A stretch of DNA of 45,288 bases from an uncultured Mycoplasmatota bacterium (GTDB taxonomy: Bacteria; Bacillota_I; Bacilli_A; RF39; UBA660). The translations under genes and the position numbers were made by a program. The notes beneath the pieces are model-generated. The model searched no databases. It saw nothing but the letters and a program-made list of their open reading frames with translations, and was not told the DNA's origin. Location: contig UQVP01000007.1 in NCBI GenBank assembly GCA_900544605.1, positions 1 to 45,288 on the forward strand. Direction: 5' to 3'. The first letter of the stretch is position 1; every line of letters begins with the position of its first letter. Shown here piece by piece: positions 1 through 8,034 of this stretch.

Positions 1-272
1 CAAAATTAACAGAATCACAAATAAGCTTACCTTCATATGATCAAATATATAAAGCTGCGGGTAATAAAACTTCGGGATTATCAACATGGTTATATGGAAA
101 TTTAAATGATATTAGTGAACCATCCGCTTATTGGACATCAACCCCTAATGCGTCTAACTCTGACGTCGCTTGGGTTGTGTACTCCGGCGGCGGCTTGGAC
201 GGCTACTCCCGCGTCGACCGCAGCTATGGCGTTCGCCCAGTTATAACTGTCTCAAAATCTAACTTAAATTAA
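1..272 (+). CDS. Type IV pilin-like protein with hypervariable C-terminus (5' part outside window)
   Basis: This is the last 89 codons of a gene closely similar to the pilin-like gene at 11518-12549. Both share a stretch containing SLPSYDQIYKAAGNK and STWLYGNL, then YWTSTP. After YWTSTP the two diverge sharply, and both end in VRPVITVSKSNL. The divergent segment (about 150-234) is built mainly of codons ending in C (GAC, GTC, TAC, TCC, GGC, CGC, AGC), whereas the conserved flanks use the A/T-ending codons typical of this genome. The C-terminal pattern resembles the C-type-lectin/formylglycine-enzyme-like fold used as a variable scaffold by diversity-generating retroelements; that is inference. 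The N-terminus lies outside the window, so a pilin-type N-terminus is assumed from the homologue. Confidence 0.8.
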   Translation, partial: KLTESQISLPSYDQIYKAAGNKTSGLSTWLYGNLNDISEPSAYWTSTPNASNSDVAWVVYSGGGLDGYSRVDRSYGVRPVITVSKSNLN

Positions 273-273
273 T

Positions 274-297
274 AGCAAGATTAATTCTTGCTTTTTT
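274..297 (+). terminator. Rho-independent terminator of the first pilin-like gene
   Basis: AGCAAGA pairs with TCTTGCT around a 5-base loop and is followed by a T run, directly after the TAA stop. Confidence 0.85.
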
Positions 298-355
298 GTC
301 ATATTAAATGTATTCCTTAATATAATCTATTAGATAGTACTAGGAGGAATAAGAT

Positions 356-892
356 ATGATAAATAAGAAAAGTATTTGGTTTTTAACTTTATTTAGTTTA
401 ATATTAGTATTGAGTGTTTATTATGTTACGATGCCAAGTGAGTTATTGCTTACTAACAAAAACAATTATATGATTGATACTAATAGTGATAATAATGAAA
501 CAGAGGTAACTAGTAAAGAAGAGGAAGCTAATGTTGAAGTTAAAGAAAGTAGTGTTTTAGTAGCATTACGAGTAGAAGCAGAAGAAAAAATGTTAGAAGA
601 AATAGAAACTTTAAATAAAGTTATTAATAGTGCAGATGCATCAACAGAAGAAAAAAATAATGCCTATGAACAAATGAAACATTTAAATGTTACACGTGGT
701 GAAGAAGAAAAATTAGAAAAGCAAATAAACGAGAAATATAATTTAAAGTCATTTGTTAAGGTTGATAATAATCAAATTAGAGTTGTAGTTGATAGTAAGG
801 AACATAATGCAAGTATGGCGAATAATATAATGCGTACTATACAAGAAAATTATGATAATCAGATGTATATTTCTGTAAAATTTAATAGCTAG
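356..892 (+). CDS. spoIIIAH: Stage III sporulation protein AH (SpoIIIAH)
   Basis: The 178-residue protein has a short cytoplasmic N-terminus, one membrane segment (about residues 7-26, ending VYYVTMPSE) and a charged Glu-rich linker. The C-terminal ring-forming domain ends near NQMYISVKFNS. This layout matches SpoIIIAH, the mother-cell protein that meets SpoIIQ across the intermembrane space to form the feeding-channel ring around the forespore. A strong AGGAGGA ribosome site precedes the ATG. Upstream, TCATATT followed after about 13 bases by AATATAAT resembles a sigma-E promoter, at low certainty. In Bacillus the gene ends an eight-gene spoIIIA operon. Here it follows a pilin gene and its terminator, so it appears to be transcribed alone. 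Confidence 0.85.
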   Translation: MINKKSIWFLTLFSLILVLSVYYVTMPSELLLTNKNNYMIDTNSDNNETEVTSKEEEANVEVKESSVLVALRVEAEEKMLEEIETLNKVINSADASTEEKNNAYEQMKHLNVTRGEEEKLEKQINEKYNLKSFVKVDNNQIRVVVDSKEHNASMANNIMRTIQENYDNQMYISVKFNS

Positions 893-908
893 ATGGGCGT
901 ATTTTCTC

Positions 909-935
909 ACTAAAAACATATTCATTCATAAAATA
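909..935 (+). promoter_or_regulatory. Sigma-K-like promoter for gerE
   Basis: CATAAAATA at 927-935 fits the sigma-K -10 pattern CATAnnnTA, with AC at 909-910 placed 16 bases upstream. Transcription would begin near 942, which favours the downstream gerE start. Bacillus gerE is known to be sigma-K dependent; the assignment here is inference. Confidence 0.5.
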
Positions 936-979
936 ATATGAGTAAATATAAACCACCCAACGAGGAAGTGAGGGAAACA

Positions 980-1186
980 ATGGCCAAAAGTATACTAACT
1001 AAAAGAGAAAAAGAAGTTTTTGAACTTTTAATTAAAAATAATACCACTGTTGAAATAGCACATAAACTTGGTATTAGTGAAAAAACAGTACGTAATCATA
1101 TTTCAAACTCTATGCAGAAACTAGGAGTAAAAGGGCGTGCTGGAGCAGTGGTAGAGCTTTTAAAAATTGGAGAAATATCTTTGTAA
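980..1186 (+). CDS. gerE: GerE, LuxR-type sporulation transcription factor
   Basis: GerE is the small late mother-cell regulator that modulates sigma-K-dependent coat genes. The 68-residue product is essentially one LuxR-type helix-turn-helix domain: LTKREKEVFELL, then EIAHKLGISEKTVRNHISN and MQKLGVKGR. It matches Bacillus GerE nearly end to end and has no receiver domain. I chose the ATG at 980 because GAGGAAGTGAGGG sits just upstream. An in-frame ATG at 938 has no ribosome site and would precede the transcription start predicted from the sigma-K-like promoter. gerM follows directly, as in Bacillus, where gerE and gerM lie in the same chromosomal neighbourhood. Confidence 0.88.
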   Translation: MAKSILTKREKEVFELLIKNNTTVEIAHKLGISEKTVRNHISNSMQKLGVKGRAGAVVELLKIGEISL

Positions 1187-1191
1187 TAATT

Positions 1192-1218
1192 AAAAGTGCA
1201 TATTTTCGCACTTTTTTT
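1192..1218 (+). terminator. Terminator after gerE
   Basis: AAAAGTGC and GCACTTTT form a hairpin followed by T residues, between gerE and gerM. Confidence 0.75.
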
Positions 1219-1243
1219 CATATCTTTTTATAGAGGTGGACCT

Positions 1244-2212
1244 ATGTTAAAAAAAACATCAATTAGAAAAATTTTGGTATCTCTTTCAGCTTTATTCGCA
1301 TTATTTTTGATATATTTAATTCCTAATGGTTCTTATGAAAATAAATTAAATATTGATTATGAATTAAATTATATTGAAGAGGATGTAGATAAAGAAGTTA
1401 TATATCTATTAGATTCTTATAATATGCTTGGTCGAAGTGAAATAGTATTTAACGAAAAAACTAGTGATATAGAACTTAAAGCTCGTAATTTAATTCAAGT
1501 ATTAATAAAAGGTGGTGAAGGAGAAGATCATATTCCTAATGGATTTAGATCTATTTTATCTAGTGAAACAAAAATTTTAAGTTTAAAATATAATGAAGGA
1601 ATAATAAAAATTGATTTTTCTAAAGATTTATTAGATATAGATAAAGAAAATGAAGAAAAAGCTGTGGAAGCAATAGTTTATACTTTAACTTCTATTGATG
1701 GAGTTGATAAAGTTATTATATATGTTGAAGGTGATATTTTAAATAAATTACCACAAACTAAAAAGAATTTACCAGCTATATTAGATAAGAGTTTTGGAAT
1801 TAATAAAGAATATGATATTACTAGTACTAACAATATAACTATGACCACAACATATTATATAAATAAATATAATGATGAATATTATTACGTTCCTGTTTCT
1901 AAATTTAGTAATGATGATCGAAATAAGATAACTATTATTGTTGATAATTTAAGTAGTTCTCCTAGTTATAAAGCTAATCTTATGAGTTTTTTAAATTATA
2001 ATACAAAACTATTGTCAGCAACACAAGATGTTGATAGTTTATCTCTTAATTTTAATTCATATATTTTTAATGATTCTAGTGAAAAGAAAATATTAGAGGA
2101 AGTTATTCATACTATAAGCTTATCGGTAGCGAATAATTATGATGTAAAAGAATTAGTCTTTAAAGTAGATGATGAAGAAATTTACAAAACTACATTCAAA
2201 ACTATTGAATAA
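1244..2212 (+). CDS. gerM: GerM-like spore germination/sporulation protein
   Basis: The 322-residue protein has an N-terminal membrane anchor (about residues 9-27) and two tandem GerMN-type alpha/beta domains (about 45-165 and 190-320). The first shows the typical LKYNEGIIKIDFSKDLL followed by EKAVEAIVYTLTSIDGVDKV. The second repeats the pattern in weaker form. GerM is a sporulation/germination protein acting at the forespore envelope. Bacillus GerM is a lipoprotein, but no lipobox cysteine is visible here, so the anchor is probably an uncleaved helix. The start is the ATG at 1244 behind AGAGGTGG. An in-frame GTG at 1196 lies inside the gerE terminator and is unlikely. Confidence 0.85.
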   Translation: MLKKTSIRKILVSLSALFALFLIYLIPNGSYENKLNIDYELNYIEEDVDKEVIYLLDSYNMLGRSEIVFNEKTSDIELKARNLIQVLIKGGEGEDHIPNGFRSILSSETKILSLKYNEGIIKIDFSKDLLDIDKENEEKAVEAIVYTLTSIDGVDKVIIYVEGDILNKLPQTKKNLPAILDKSFGINKEYDITSTNNITMTTTYYINKYNDEYYYVPVSKFSNDDRNKITIIVDNLSSSPSYKANLMSFLNYNTKLLSATQDVDSLSLNFNSYIFNDSSEKKILEEVIHTISLSVANNYDVKELVFKVDDEEIYKTTFKTIE

Positions 2213-2227
2213 TTTAAAAAAGTATAG

Positions 2228-2233
2228 TATAAT
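2228..2233 (+). promoter_or_regulatory. -10 box for tRNA-Arg
   Basis: TATAAT lies 28 bases before the tRNA. No convincing -35 box is visible. Confidence 0.5.
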
Positions 2234-2260
2234 TTAAATGTTCTTGATTGAAGAGCATTT

Positions 2261-2337
<77 letters not shown>

Positions 2338-2348
2338 TGTTAATAAAT

Positions 2349-2376
2349 AACCGTTGTATTTCAACGGTTTTTATTT
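2349..2376 (+). terminator. Terminator after tRNA-Arg
   Basis: AACCGTTG and CAACGGTT form a perfect 8-bp stem with a 5-base loop, followed by a T-rich run. Confidence 0.9.
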
Positions 2377-2384
2377 TTTAAAAT

Positions 2385-2412
2385 TTGACAAAATAAATAT
2401 TTATGATAGAAT
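2385..2412 (+). promoter_or_regulatory. Sigma-A-type promoter for the 2437 operon
   Basis: TTGACA (2385-2390) and TAGAAT (2407-2412) are separated by 16 bases, followed by an AGAGGGG ribosome site and the ATG at 2437. Confidence 0.75.
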
Positions 2413-2436
2413 ATACATCACGAAAAGAGGGGTTAT

Positions 2437-3471
2437 ATGTTTGAGTATATTTTAGAACATTTTTCTAAAGATAGTAGTTTTATAAATAAAATTGATGAAC
2501 TTAGTACTTATCTTGATGAACAAAATTTAGATATTTCAGAAAAATGTAAAATAATTAGAGAAGTATATGATTATAATAATAAAATGCTTGTCTTAATGAA
2601 AGAAGAAAATAAAAAGCTAGAAAGAATTGTTTCTAAGGTTTTAACTATTAAAGAAGGAAAACCTTTAGTAATTCCTAAAAAAGAAGAAATTAAAGAAGAT
2701 GATACGGTTATAACTTTAGATATTAATGCCAAAGAATATATAACTAGAATAAAAAGTTGCGATAATTTAGATGAAATAAAAAGTTTATTACCAGCTAAAA
2801 GTAGTTTAAATTATACTCACATTGTTAATATTCTTATACTTAGTTTATTTGAAGATATTATTGATTATAAAAAGATGTTACAAGAAGATAAAAAGAATAT
2901 GACAACAGAAGAAATAGATTTCTTTAAAAATGAAATAAATGGATTATTACTTAAAGTAGAGTATTTAAAAAAATTAAATGTTGTTGCTACTAAGCCTTTA
3001 AAAATCAAAAATACACCAATAAATCAATTTATATTTTTACAAACTAGTATTGGTAATTATTCTATTTATTCTGATATAAAAGAATTAGCACCAGAACATT
3101 ATTATTTATTTTTAACTCTATTAACAGAGATGGAGAATGGAAAATTTAGAAATAAGAAAGCTCTTAATAACAATAATGAAATACAAAATACGATGGAAGT
3201 TAAATATAATCAAGCTCGTATAACATTTATATCACTTGGTAATCATAAATATGCGATATTAGATATGTTTATCAAAAAAGTTCAATCTGATGCAGCATAT
3301 AAAGCTTCATTAAAAAATAAATATGATTTATATAAAGATAATAGTAAAGTAATTAGTAGTTTGTTAGATAATAAAGATTTTTTAGAACAAAACAGAAAAG
3401 TTTACAAGCAAGTAATAGAAATTTTAAATAAAGAAGATAAAGTAAAGAAATTAGGTGTTAAACATGACTAG
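2437..3471 (+). CDS. Unrecognised protein, possible RelE-like domain in C-terminal half
   Basis: I do not recognise this 344-residue protein as a whole. The first 180 residues are helical and charged, with a coiled-coil-like stretch around 50-75 and no membrane segment. From about 205 to 300 the pattern resembles the RelE/Gp49 toxin-type fold: YSDIKELAPEHYYLFLTLL, a small conserved core, then NQARITFISLGNHKYAIL and MFIKKVQSDAAYKASL. The last part echoes the FxKKtqxtp motif of phage-derived RelE-like proteins. This is pattern-level evidence only. The gene follows its own promoter and overlaps the next gene by 8 bases (ATGACTAG), so the two are probably co-translated and may act together. Confidence 0.5.
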   Translation: MFEYILEHFSKDSSFINKIDELSTYLDEQNLDISEKCKIIREVYDYNNKMLVLMKEENKKLERIVSKVLTIKEGKPLVIPKKEEIKEDDTVITLDINAKEYITRIKSCDNLDEIKSLLPAKSSLNYTHIVNILILSLFEDIIDYKKMLQEDKKNMTTEEIDFFKNEINGLLLKVEYLKKLNVVATKPLKIKNTPINQFIFLQTSIGNYSIYSDIKELAPEHYYLFLTLLTEMENGKFRNKKALNNNNEIQNTMEVKYNQARITFISLGNHKYAILDMFIKKVQSDAAYKASLKNKYDLYKDNSKVISSLLDNKDFLEQNRKVYKQVIEILNKEDKVKKLGVKHD

Positions 3472-5491
3472 AGTAGAAGCTTTGTGTGAAGAGGTAGGAA
3501 ATACATTAACAGAATTAAATGATAAAGAAGTAAAAAGACTTAACGAATATCACTATTTAGATGAATTCTTAAAAACTTTTAATGTTTATGACCCTAAGTC
3601 TTATGAAGAAGTTACTCCTATATCATATTTAACTTGTGTATTATTTGCTAATAACATTGATATGTCATTTGAAGATTTAATGCATTACACTGTTACCTTA
3701 GAAGAATTTGTTAATTATCCTTTTTTTGATGATACTTTATATAGACAATATTTAATTTCTTTAGAAAAACTTTATAATTTAGGACTTTTAGATAAGTTAA
3801 ATGATAAAAATTTTAACGAAAAAGAGAACGAAGTATATAGAGAATATAAAGTTTGTAGTCAAAAGCTATTTTCAAGATTGAATATAGATTGTAAAGAAGA
3901 ATATCATGCAGAAGAAAATAAAGCTTTTATAGAACTTTTTAAAGCGCTTCCTCAAGTAAAGGAATTAGAATCATTTTTAGATTTACGATTTATATTAGAA
4001 AAAGTACAAGGTACAATAGGAAAAGTATATAATTCATTTGTAAATGACCACATAACTATTGGTTCAGATGAAAATATAAAATTAAAAAACAAAGAAAAGG
4101 ATAAGATGTTTACGACTCTATTTAGAAGTGTAATTAATGAATATCCTAATCTTACAGTAAATAAAAATTATGAGAAAATTCGTAAACATTATGCGGCAGT
4201 AAAAGAAGAAGTAAAAAATGAAATATCAGTTAATAATAAACGTATCAGAAAGTTAGAAGATTTTATCTTTAAATTAAGGTATATAAATCTTAAGAATGTT
4301 ATTAAAATAGAAAATTTTGATGAATACTTATTCAAACCAGAAATAAGATACTTATTTACTGAATTTGCTTTGGAACATAACTTAAATTTATCTGAAGATA
4401 TAGAACTTCAAAATAGAAAATATAAAAATAATGAGATAACCAAATTAGAATTATTATTTACTAAATATGGTTTAAACTTTAATAATTTAAATGAAGAAGA
4501 AAAAAAGAAAATTATTGCTAAAAATGAATTAGAAGATATTGAACCATTACTTGCTTCTTTGAAATATTCAGATTTATTCTTTTTAACAGAATATCACCAA
4601 GAATTTACTAATTTAATCTTATTGTCAACAGAAGAAAGAATAAAAAATATTGATTGTGCCTTAAAAAATAAGATTATTGATAAAAATTTTATTATCAGAA
4701 ATCTTGGAATTTTATTTAATGAAGAAAAATATAATAATTTTACTAAAAATCTTAATTTATTAACTATGGCGGGAATAGATTTAAATATTTTATTAAAAAA
4801 TAATAGTGAAGTATTTTTACTTCCTAATAATACTCTTTTAGAAATGTTTGAAATTTTAAAAGAGTATGAATTTACTTTTGATGATAATAATAATGGTTCA
4901 ATTTTAATTGATAGTAATTTACTTGATATTATTGATAACTTTATTGAACTTGATTTATATGATACTTTAAAAGACAATCAAAAAGTTTTAAATAGCAATA
5001 ATAGTAAGAATGTGGTTAAACGTATTTTGATTTGTAATTTATTAGGAATTAATCCTGTGAATGCTTCATTAAAACTAATTGGTCAAGTAACTACAGGAAA
5101 TAAATTTTATTTATCACCAGATAAATATGACAATTACATTATAGATAGTCAAAATATGTATCTAAATCCTGTATGTGTTAAAGCTTTAGAGCACCAATCA
5201 CGAACTATTATTAGTGAAGATACTAAAAATAATAAATTAATAGAAACTTTAGATGAATTTTATAAACGTGATGAATTGACTTATGAAATAAATGATATTG
5301 TTATTTCAAGAAATCGTGTTTTACGTAATTTTGAAGTATTAAAAGAAATAAAAAATATTAGTACTACTGATTTATTATATCAATCTATTTTATATAAAAT
5401 GATAGAGAATATAGAGGATGAAAAGTTAATTGAAATCTATAATTCTATTAAATTATTAAACTTAGAAAATAATAAGATTTATAAGAAATAA
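3464..5491 (+). CDS. Large unrecognised cytoplasmic protein
   Basis: The 675-residue product is rich in Leu, Asn, Lys and Glu and looks largely alpha-helical. It has no signal peptide, membrane segment or recognisable catalytic motif. I found no family match by eye. The ATG at 3464 sits inside the stop region of the preceding gene (8-base overlap), which suggests translational coupling. An in-frame GTG at 3455 is possible but has no better ribosome site. A strong terminator follows, so the 2437 and 3464 genes form a closed two-gene operon. Base composition matches the surroundings, so recent transfer is not obvious. Confidence 0.6.
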   Translation: MTRVEALCEEVGNTLTELNDKEVKRLNEYHYLDEFLKTFNVYDPKSYEEVTPISYLTCVLFANNIDMSFEDLMHYTVTLEEFVNYPFFDDTLYRQYLISLEKLYNLGLLDKLNDKNFNEKENEVYREYKVCSQKLFSRLNIDCKEEYHAEENKAFIELFKALPQVKELESFLDLRFILEKVQGTIGKVYNSFVNDHITIGSDENIKLKNKEKDKMFTTLFRSVINEYPNLTVNKNYEKIRKHYAAVKEEVKNEISVNNKRIRKLEDFIFKLRYINLKNVIKIENFDEYLFKPEIRYLFTEFALEHNLNLSEDIELQNRKYKNNEITKLELLFTKYGLNFNNLNEEEKKKIIAKNELEDIEPLLASLKYSDLFFLTEYHQEFTNLILLSTEERIKNIDCALKNKIIDKNFIIRNLGILFNEEKYNNFTKNLNLLTMAGIDLNILLKNNSEVFLLPNNTLLEMFEILKEYEFTFDDNNNGSILIDSNLLDIIDNFIELDLYDTLKDNQKVLNSNNSKNVVKRILICNLLGINPVNASLKLIGQVTTGNKFYLSPDKYDNYIIDSQNMYLNPVCVKALEHQSRTIISEDTKNNKLIETLDEFYKRDELTYEINDIVISRNRVLRNFEVLKEIKNISTTDLLYQSILYKMIENIEDEKLIEIYNSIKLLNLENNKIYKK

Positions 5492-5514
5492 GCTACCTTT
5501 TTAGGTAGTTTTTT
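5491..5514 (+). terminator. Terminator of the 2437-5491 operon
   Basis: AGCTACCT pairs with AGGTAGTT around a short T loop and is followed by TTTT. Confidence 0.85.
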
Positions 5515-5545
5515 CGTGGAAAACTAGATTTTTACTCCTTGGATG

Positions 5546-5554
5546 TGTTATAAT
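5546..5554 (+). promoter_or_regulatory. Extended -10 promoter for parE
   Basis: TGTTATAAT is an extended -10 element (TGnTATAAT) 18 bases before the parE ATG. No good -35 box is visible. The same nine bases occur ahead of the kinase gene (31954) and mutL (40044). Confidence 0.65.
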
Positions 5555-5571
5555 TCTAAATAGGTGATTAT

Positions 5572-7476
5572 ATGGCAAAGTATGATGAAAGTTCAATTAA
5601 AATACTAGAAGGGTTAGAAGCAGTTAGAAAACGCCCTGGTATGTATATTGGATCAACTGATAAAAGAGGATTACATCACTTAGTGTGGGAAATTGTTGAT
5701 AATGGTATTGATGAAGTTATAAATGGTTATGGTAATCGTATTAAAATAACTATTCATAATGATAAAAGTATTAGTGTTGAAGATGAAGGTAGAGGAGTTC
5801 CCGTTGGAAAACATTCTAGTGGAATGAGTACTCCGGAAGTAATATATACGGTACTTCATGCTGGTGGTAAGTTTGAAGAAGGTGGATATAAAGTATCTGG
5901 CGGTCTTCATGGTGTTGGTGCTAGTGTTGTTAATGCTTTATCCAAATGGATGGAAGTAACTATCAAAAGAGACGGTTATGAATATTTTATTAGTTTTAAA
6001 GATGGTGGTAAGTTAGATAAACCATTAAAAAGATTAGAAAAAACTAATAAAACAGGAACTAAAGTTAGATTTTTACCTGATCCAGAAATATTTTCAACGA
6101 CAGAATTTTCTTTTACAACAATATGTGAAAGAATGCAAGAAAGTGCTTTTTTACTTAGTGGTTTAACAATTGAAGTTGATGATTTAGAAGATGATAAACA
6201 TCAAGTATATCATTATGAACATGGTTTAAAATCATTTGTTGAATATATGAATGAAGATAAAAAGACACTTCATCCTGTAGTTGCTTTTAGTGGAATTAAA
6301 GATAATATCAAAGTAGATATAGCTTTTCAATATACTGATACTTATAGTGAAAACTTGATATCTTTTGTTAATAACGTTAAAACTAGTGATGGTGGTACTC
6401 ACGAGGTTGGTTTTAAAACCGCCCTTACACGTGTTTTTAATGATTATGCTAGAAATAATGGTTACTTAAAAGCTAAAGATAAAAATCTTGAAGGTAGTGA
6501 TACTAGAGAAGGTATTAGTGCGGTTATAAGTTTACAAATACCTGAAAATTTACTACAATTTGAGGGTCAAACTAAAGGTAAACTTGGTACTCCACAAGCA
6601 CGTAATGTTGTTGATAGTATTGTTAGTGAAAAATTACAATTTTTCTTAGAAGAGAATAACGCTATTGCTGAATTAATCATGGATAAAATGGTTAAAAGTA
6701 AACTAGCTCGTGAAGCCGCACGTAAAGCTCGTGAGGAAGCACGTAATGGCAAAACTAAAAACAAGATTGAAAAAAATCTTTCTGGTAAGTTAGCGCCTGC
6801 CCAAAGTAAGAACCCTAAACTAAATGAATTATTTTTAGTCGAAGGAGATTCAGCTGGTGGTAGTGCTAAAGGGGGAAGAAATAGGAAGTTTCAAGCTATT
6901 TTACCTCTTCGTGGTAAAGTAATAAATACTGCTAAAGCATCGATGGAAGAAATAATTAAAAATGAAGAAATAAATACGATGATTCATACTATTGGTGCGG
7001 GCATTGGTAGTAACTTTGATGTTACTGAATCTAATTATGATAAAGTAATAATTATGACCGATGCCGATGTTGATGGTGCCCATATTCAAATTCTTCTTTT
7101 AACATTCTTCTATTACTACATGAGAGGATTAATAGAAGCCGGTAAATTATTTATTGCTCTTCCTCCTCTTTATAAAATAGAGTCAGGAAAGAAACATGTA
7201 TATGCTTATACTGATGAAGAATTAGAACAATTAAAACGTGAATTTACAGGTAAGTATTCTATTCAAAGATATAAAGGTTTAGGTGAGATGAATGCTGATC
7301 AACTTTGGGAAACAACTATGAATCCAGATACAAGAAGCTTGATTAGAGTTAATATTACTGATGCTTTACTTGCCGAAAAAAGAGTAAATGTTTTAATGGG
7401 TGATAAAGTAGAACCACGTAAAGAATGGATTAATGAAAATGTTATTTTTACAATGGAAGATAATTATGAGATATAA
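5572..7476 (+). CDS. parE: DNA topoisomerase IV subunit B (ParE)
   Basis: ParE is the ATPase subunit of topoisomerase IV, which decatenates daughter chromosomes. The 634-residue protein has the GHKL ATP site: the EIVDNGIDE helix around residues 40-48, DEGRGVPVG at 71-79 and GGLHGVGA at 110-117. It also has a TOPRIM domain with LVEGDSAGGSAKGG near 422-435 and DADVDGAHI near 498. The sequence FQAILPLRGKVINTAKA is the ParE form rather than the usual GyrB form, and the partner 13 bases beyond the intervening gene is ParC. GyrB remains a less likely alternative. The ATG follows a modest TAGGTGAT ribosome site. Confidence 0.93.
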   Translation: MAKYDESSIKILEGLEAVRKRPGMYIGSTDKRGLHHLVWEIVDNGIDEVINGYGNRIKITIHNDKSISVEDEGRGVPVGKHSSGMSTPEVIYTVLHAGGKFEEGGYKVSGGLHGVGASVVNALSKWMEVTIKRDGYEYFISFKDGGKLDKPLKRLEKTNKTGTKVRFLPDPEIFSTTEFSFTTICERMQESAFLLSGLTIEVDDLEDDKHQVYHYEHGLKSFVEYMNEDKKTLHPVVAFSGIKDNIKVDIAFQYTDTYSENLISFVNNVKTSDGGTHEVGFKTALTRVFNDYARNNGYLKAKDKNLEGSDTREGISAVISLQIPENLLQFEGQTKGKLGTPQARNVVDSIVSEKLQFFLEENNAIAELIMDKMVKSKLAREAARKAREEARNGKTKNKIEKNLSGKLAPAQSKNPKLNELFLVEGDSAGGSAKGGRNRKFQAILPLRGKVINTAKASMEEIIKNEEINTMIHTIGAGIGSNFDVTESNYDKVIIMTDADVDGAHIQILLLTFFYYYMRGLIEAGKLFIALPPLYKIESGKKHVYAYTDEELEQLKREFTGKYSIQRYKGLGEMNADQLWETTMNPDTRSLIRVNITDALLAEKRVNVLMGDKVEPRKEWINENVIFTMEDNYEI

Positions 7477-7488
7477 AAGAGGGTTATA

Positions 7489-8034
7489 ATGTATAAAAAT
7501 ATTTTTAAGAGATTGCTAGATATATTTTTCTCACTATTATTAATTATTTTGCTTTTGCCATTAATGATTATTGTAGGTGTAATGTCAAAAATATATACAG
7601 GAAATGTAATATATAAACAACCTAGAGATGGAAAGCATAAAAAAAGTTTTATGATGTATAAATTTAAAACAATGCTTGATATAGATGGTGATTATAAAAC
7701 AAGAACACCAATGGTAATGAGAAAAGTAAGATGCTTAGGATTAGATGAACTTCCCCAACTTTTTAATATATTAAAAGGTGATATGTCATTTATCGGACCA
7801 CGTCCCTTTATAACCGGTGAAGTTCTTCCTAAAAATCCATATAAAATTATTTATACAGTATCTCCAGGTTTAATATCTCTGGCTATTTCTAAAGGTAGAA
7901 GAAATATTACACATGAAGAAAGATTAAAATATGATGTTATATATGTTAAAGAAATAAGTTTTAAATTGGATGTAAAAATTATTTTTAGAACAATATACAT
8001 TTTAATTAAACAAAATTTTAGAGGTGAATTATGA
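7489..8034 (+). CDS. Polyprenyl-phosphate sugar-1-phosphate transferase (short)
   Basis: The 181-residue protein has one N-terminal membrane segment (about 12-34), then the catalytic core of bacterial sugar transferases: YKFKTM near residue 58, LGLDELPQLFNILKGDMSFI and GPRP near 105. These enzymes move a sugar-1-phosphate from a nucleotide sugar to undecaprenyl phosphate and so start a surface glycan or glycoprotein glycan. The length matches the minimal single-helix class; the large multi-helix WbaP-type N-terminus is absent. The gene lies between parE (12-base gap) and parC (ATGA overlap), an unusual place for a glycan enzyme. Its sugar is not predictable. The pilin-like surface proteins nearby are possible but unproven clients. 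Confidence 0.85.
   Translation: MYKNIFKRLLDIFFSLLLIILLLPLMIIVGVMSKIYTGNVIYKQPRDGKHKKSFMMYKFKTMLDIDGDYKTRTPMVMRKVRCLGLDELPQLFNILKGDMSFIGPRPFITGEVLPKNPYKIIYTVSPGLISLAISKGRRNITHEERLKYDVIYVKEISFKLDVKIIFRTIYILIKQNFRGEL

Noticed and set aside
4594..4977. Minus-strand 127-codon open frame inside the 3464-5491 gene, and similar antisense frames elsewhere
   Set aside because: Low-complexity Ser/Leu/Ile translations opposite real genes, without ribosome sites; shadows of the plus-strand coding bias.
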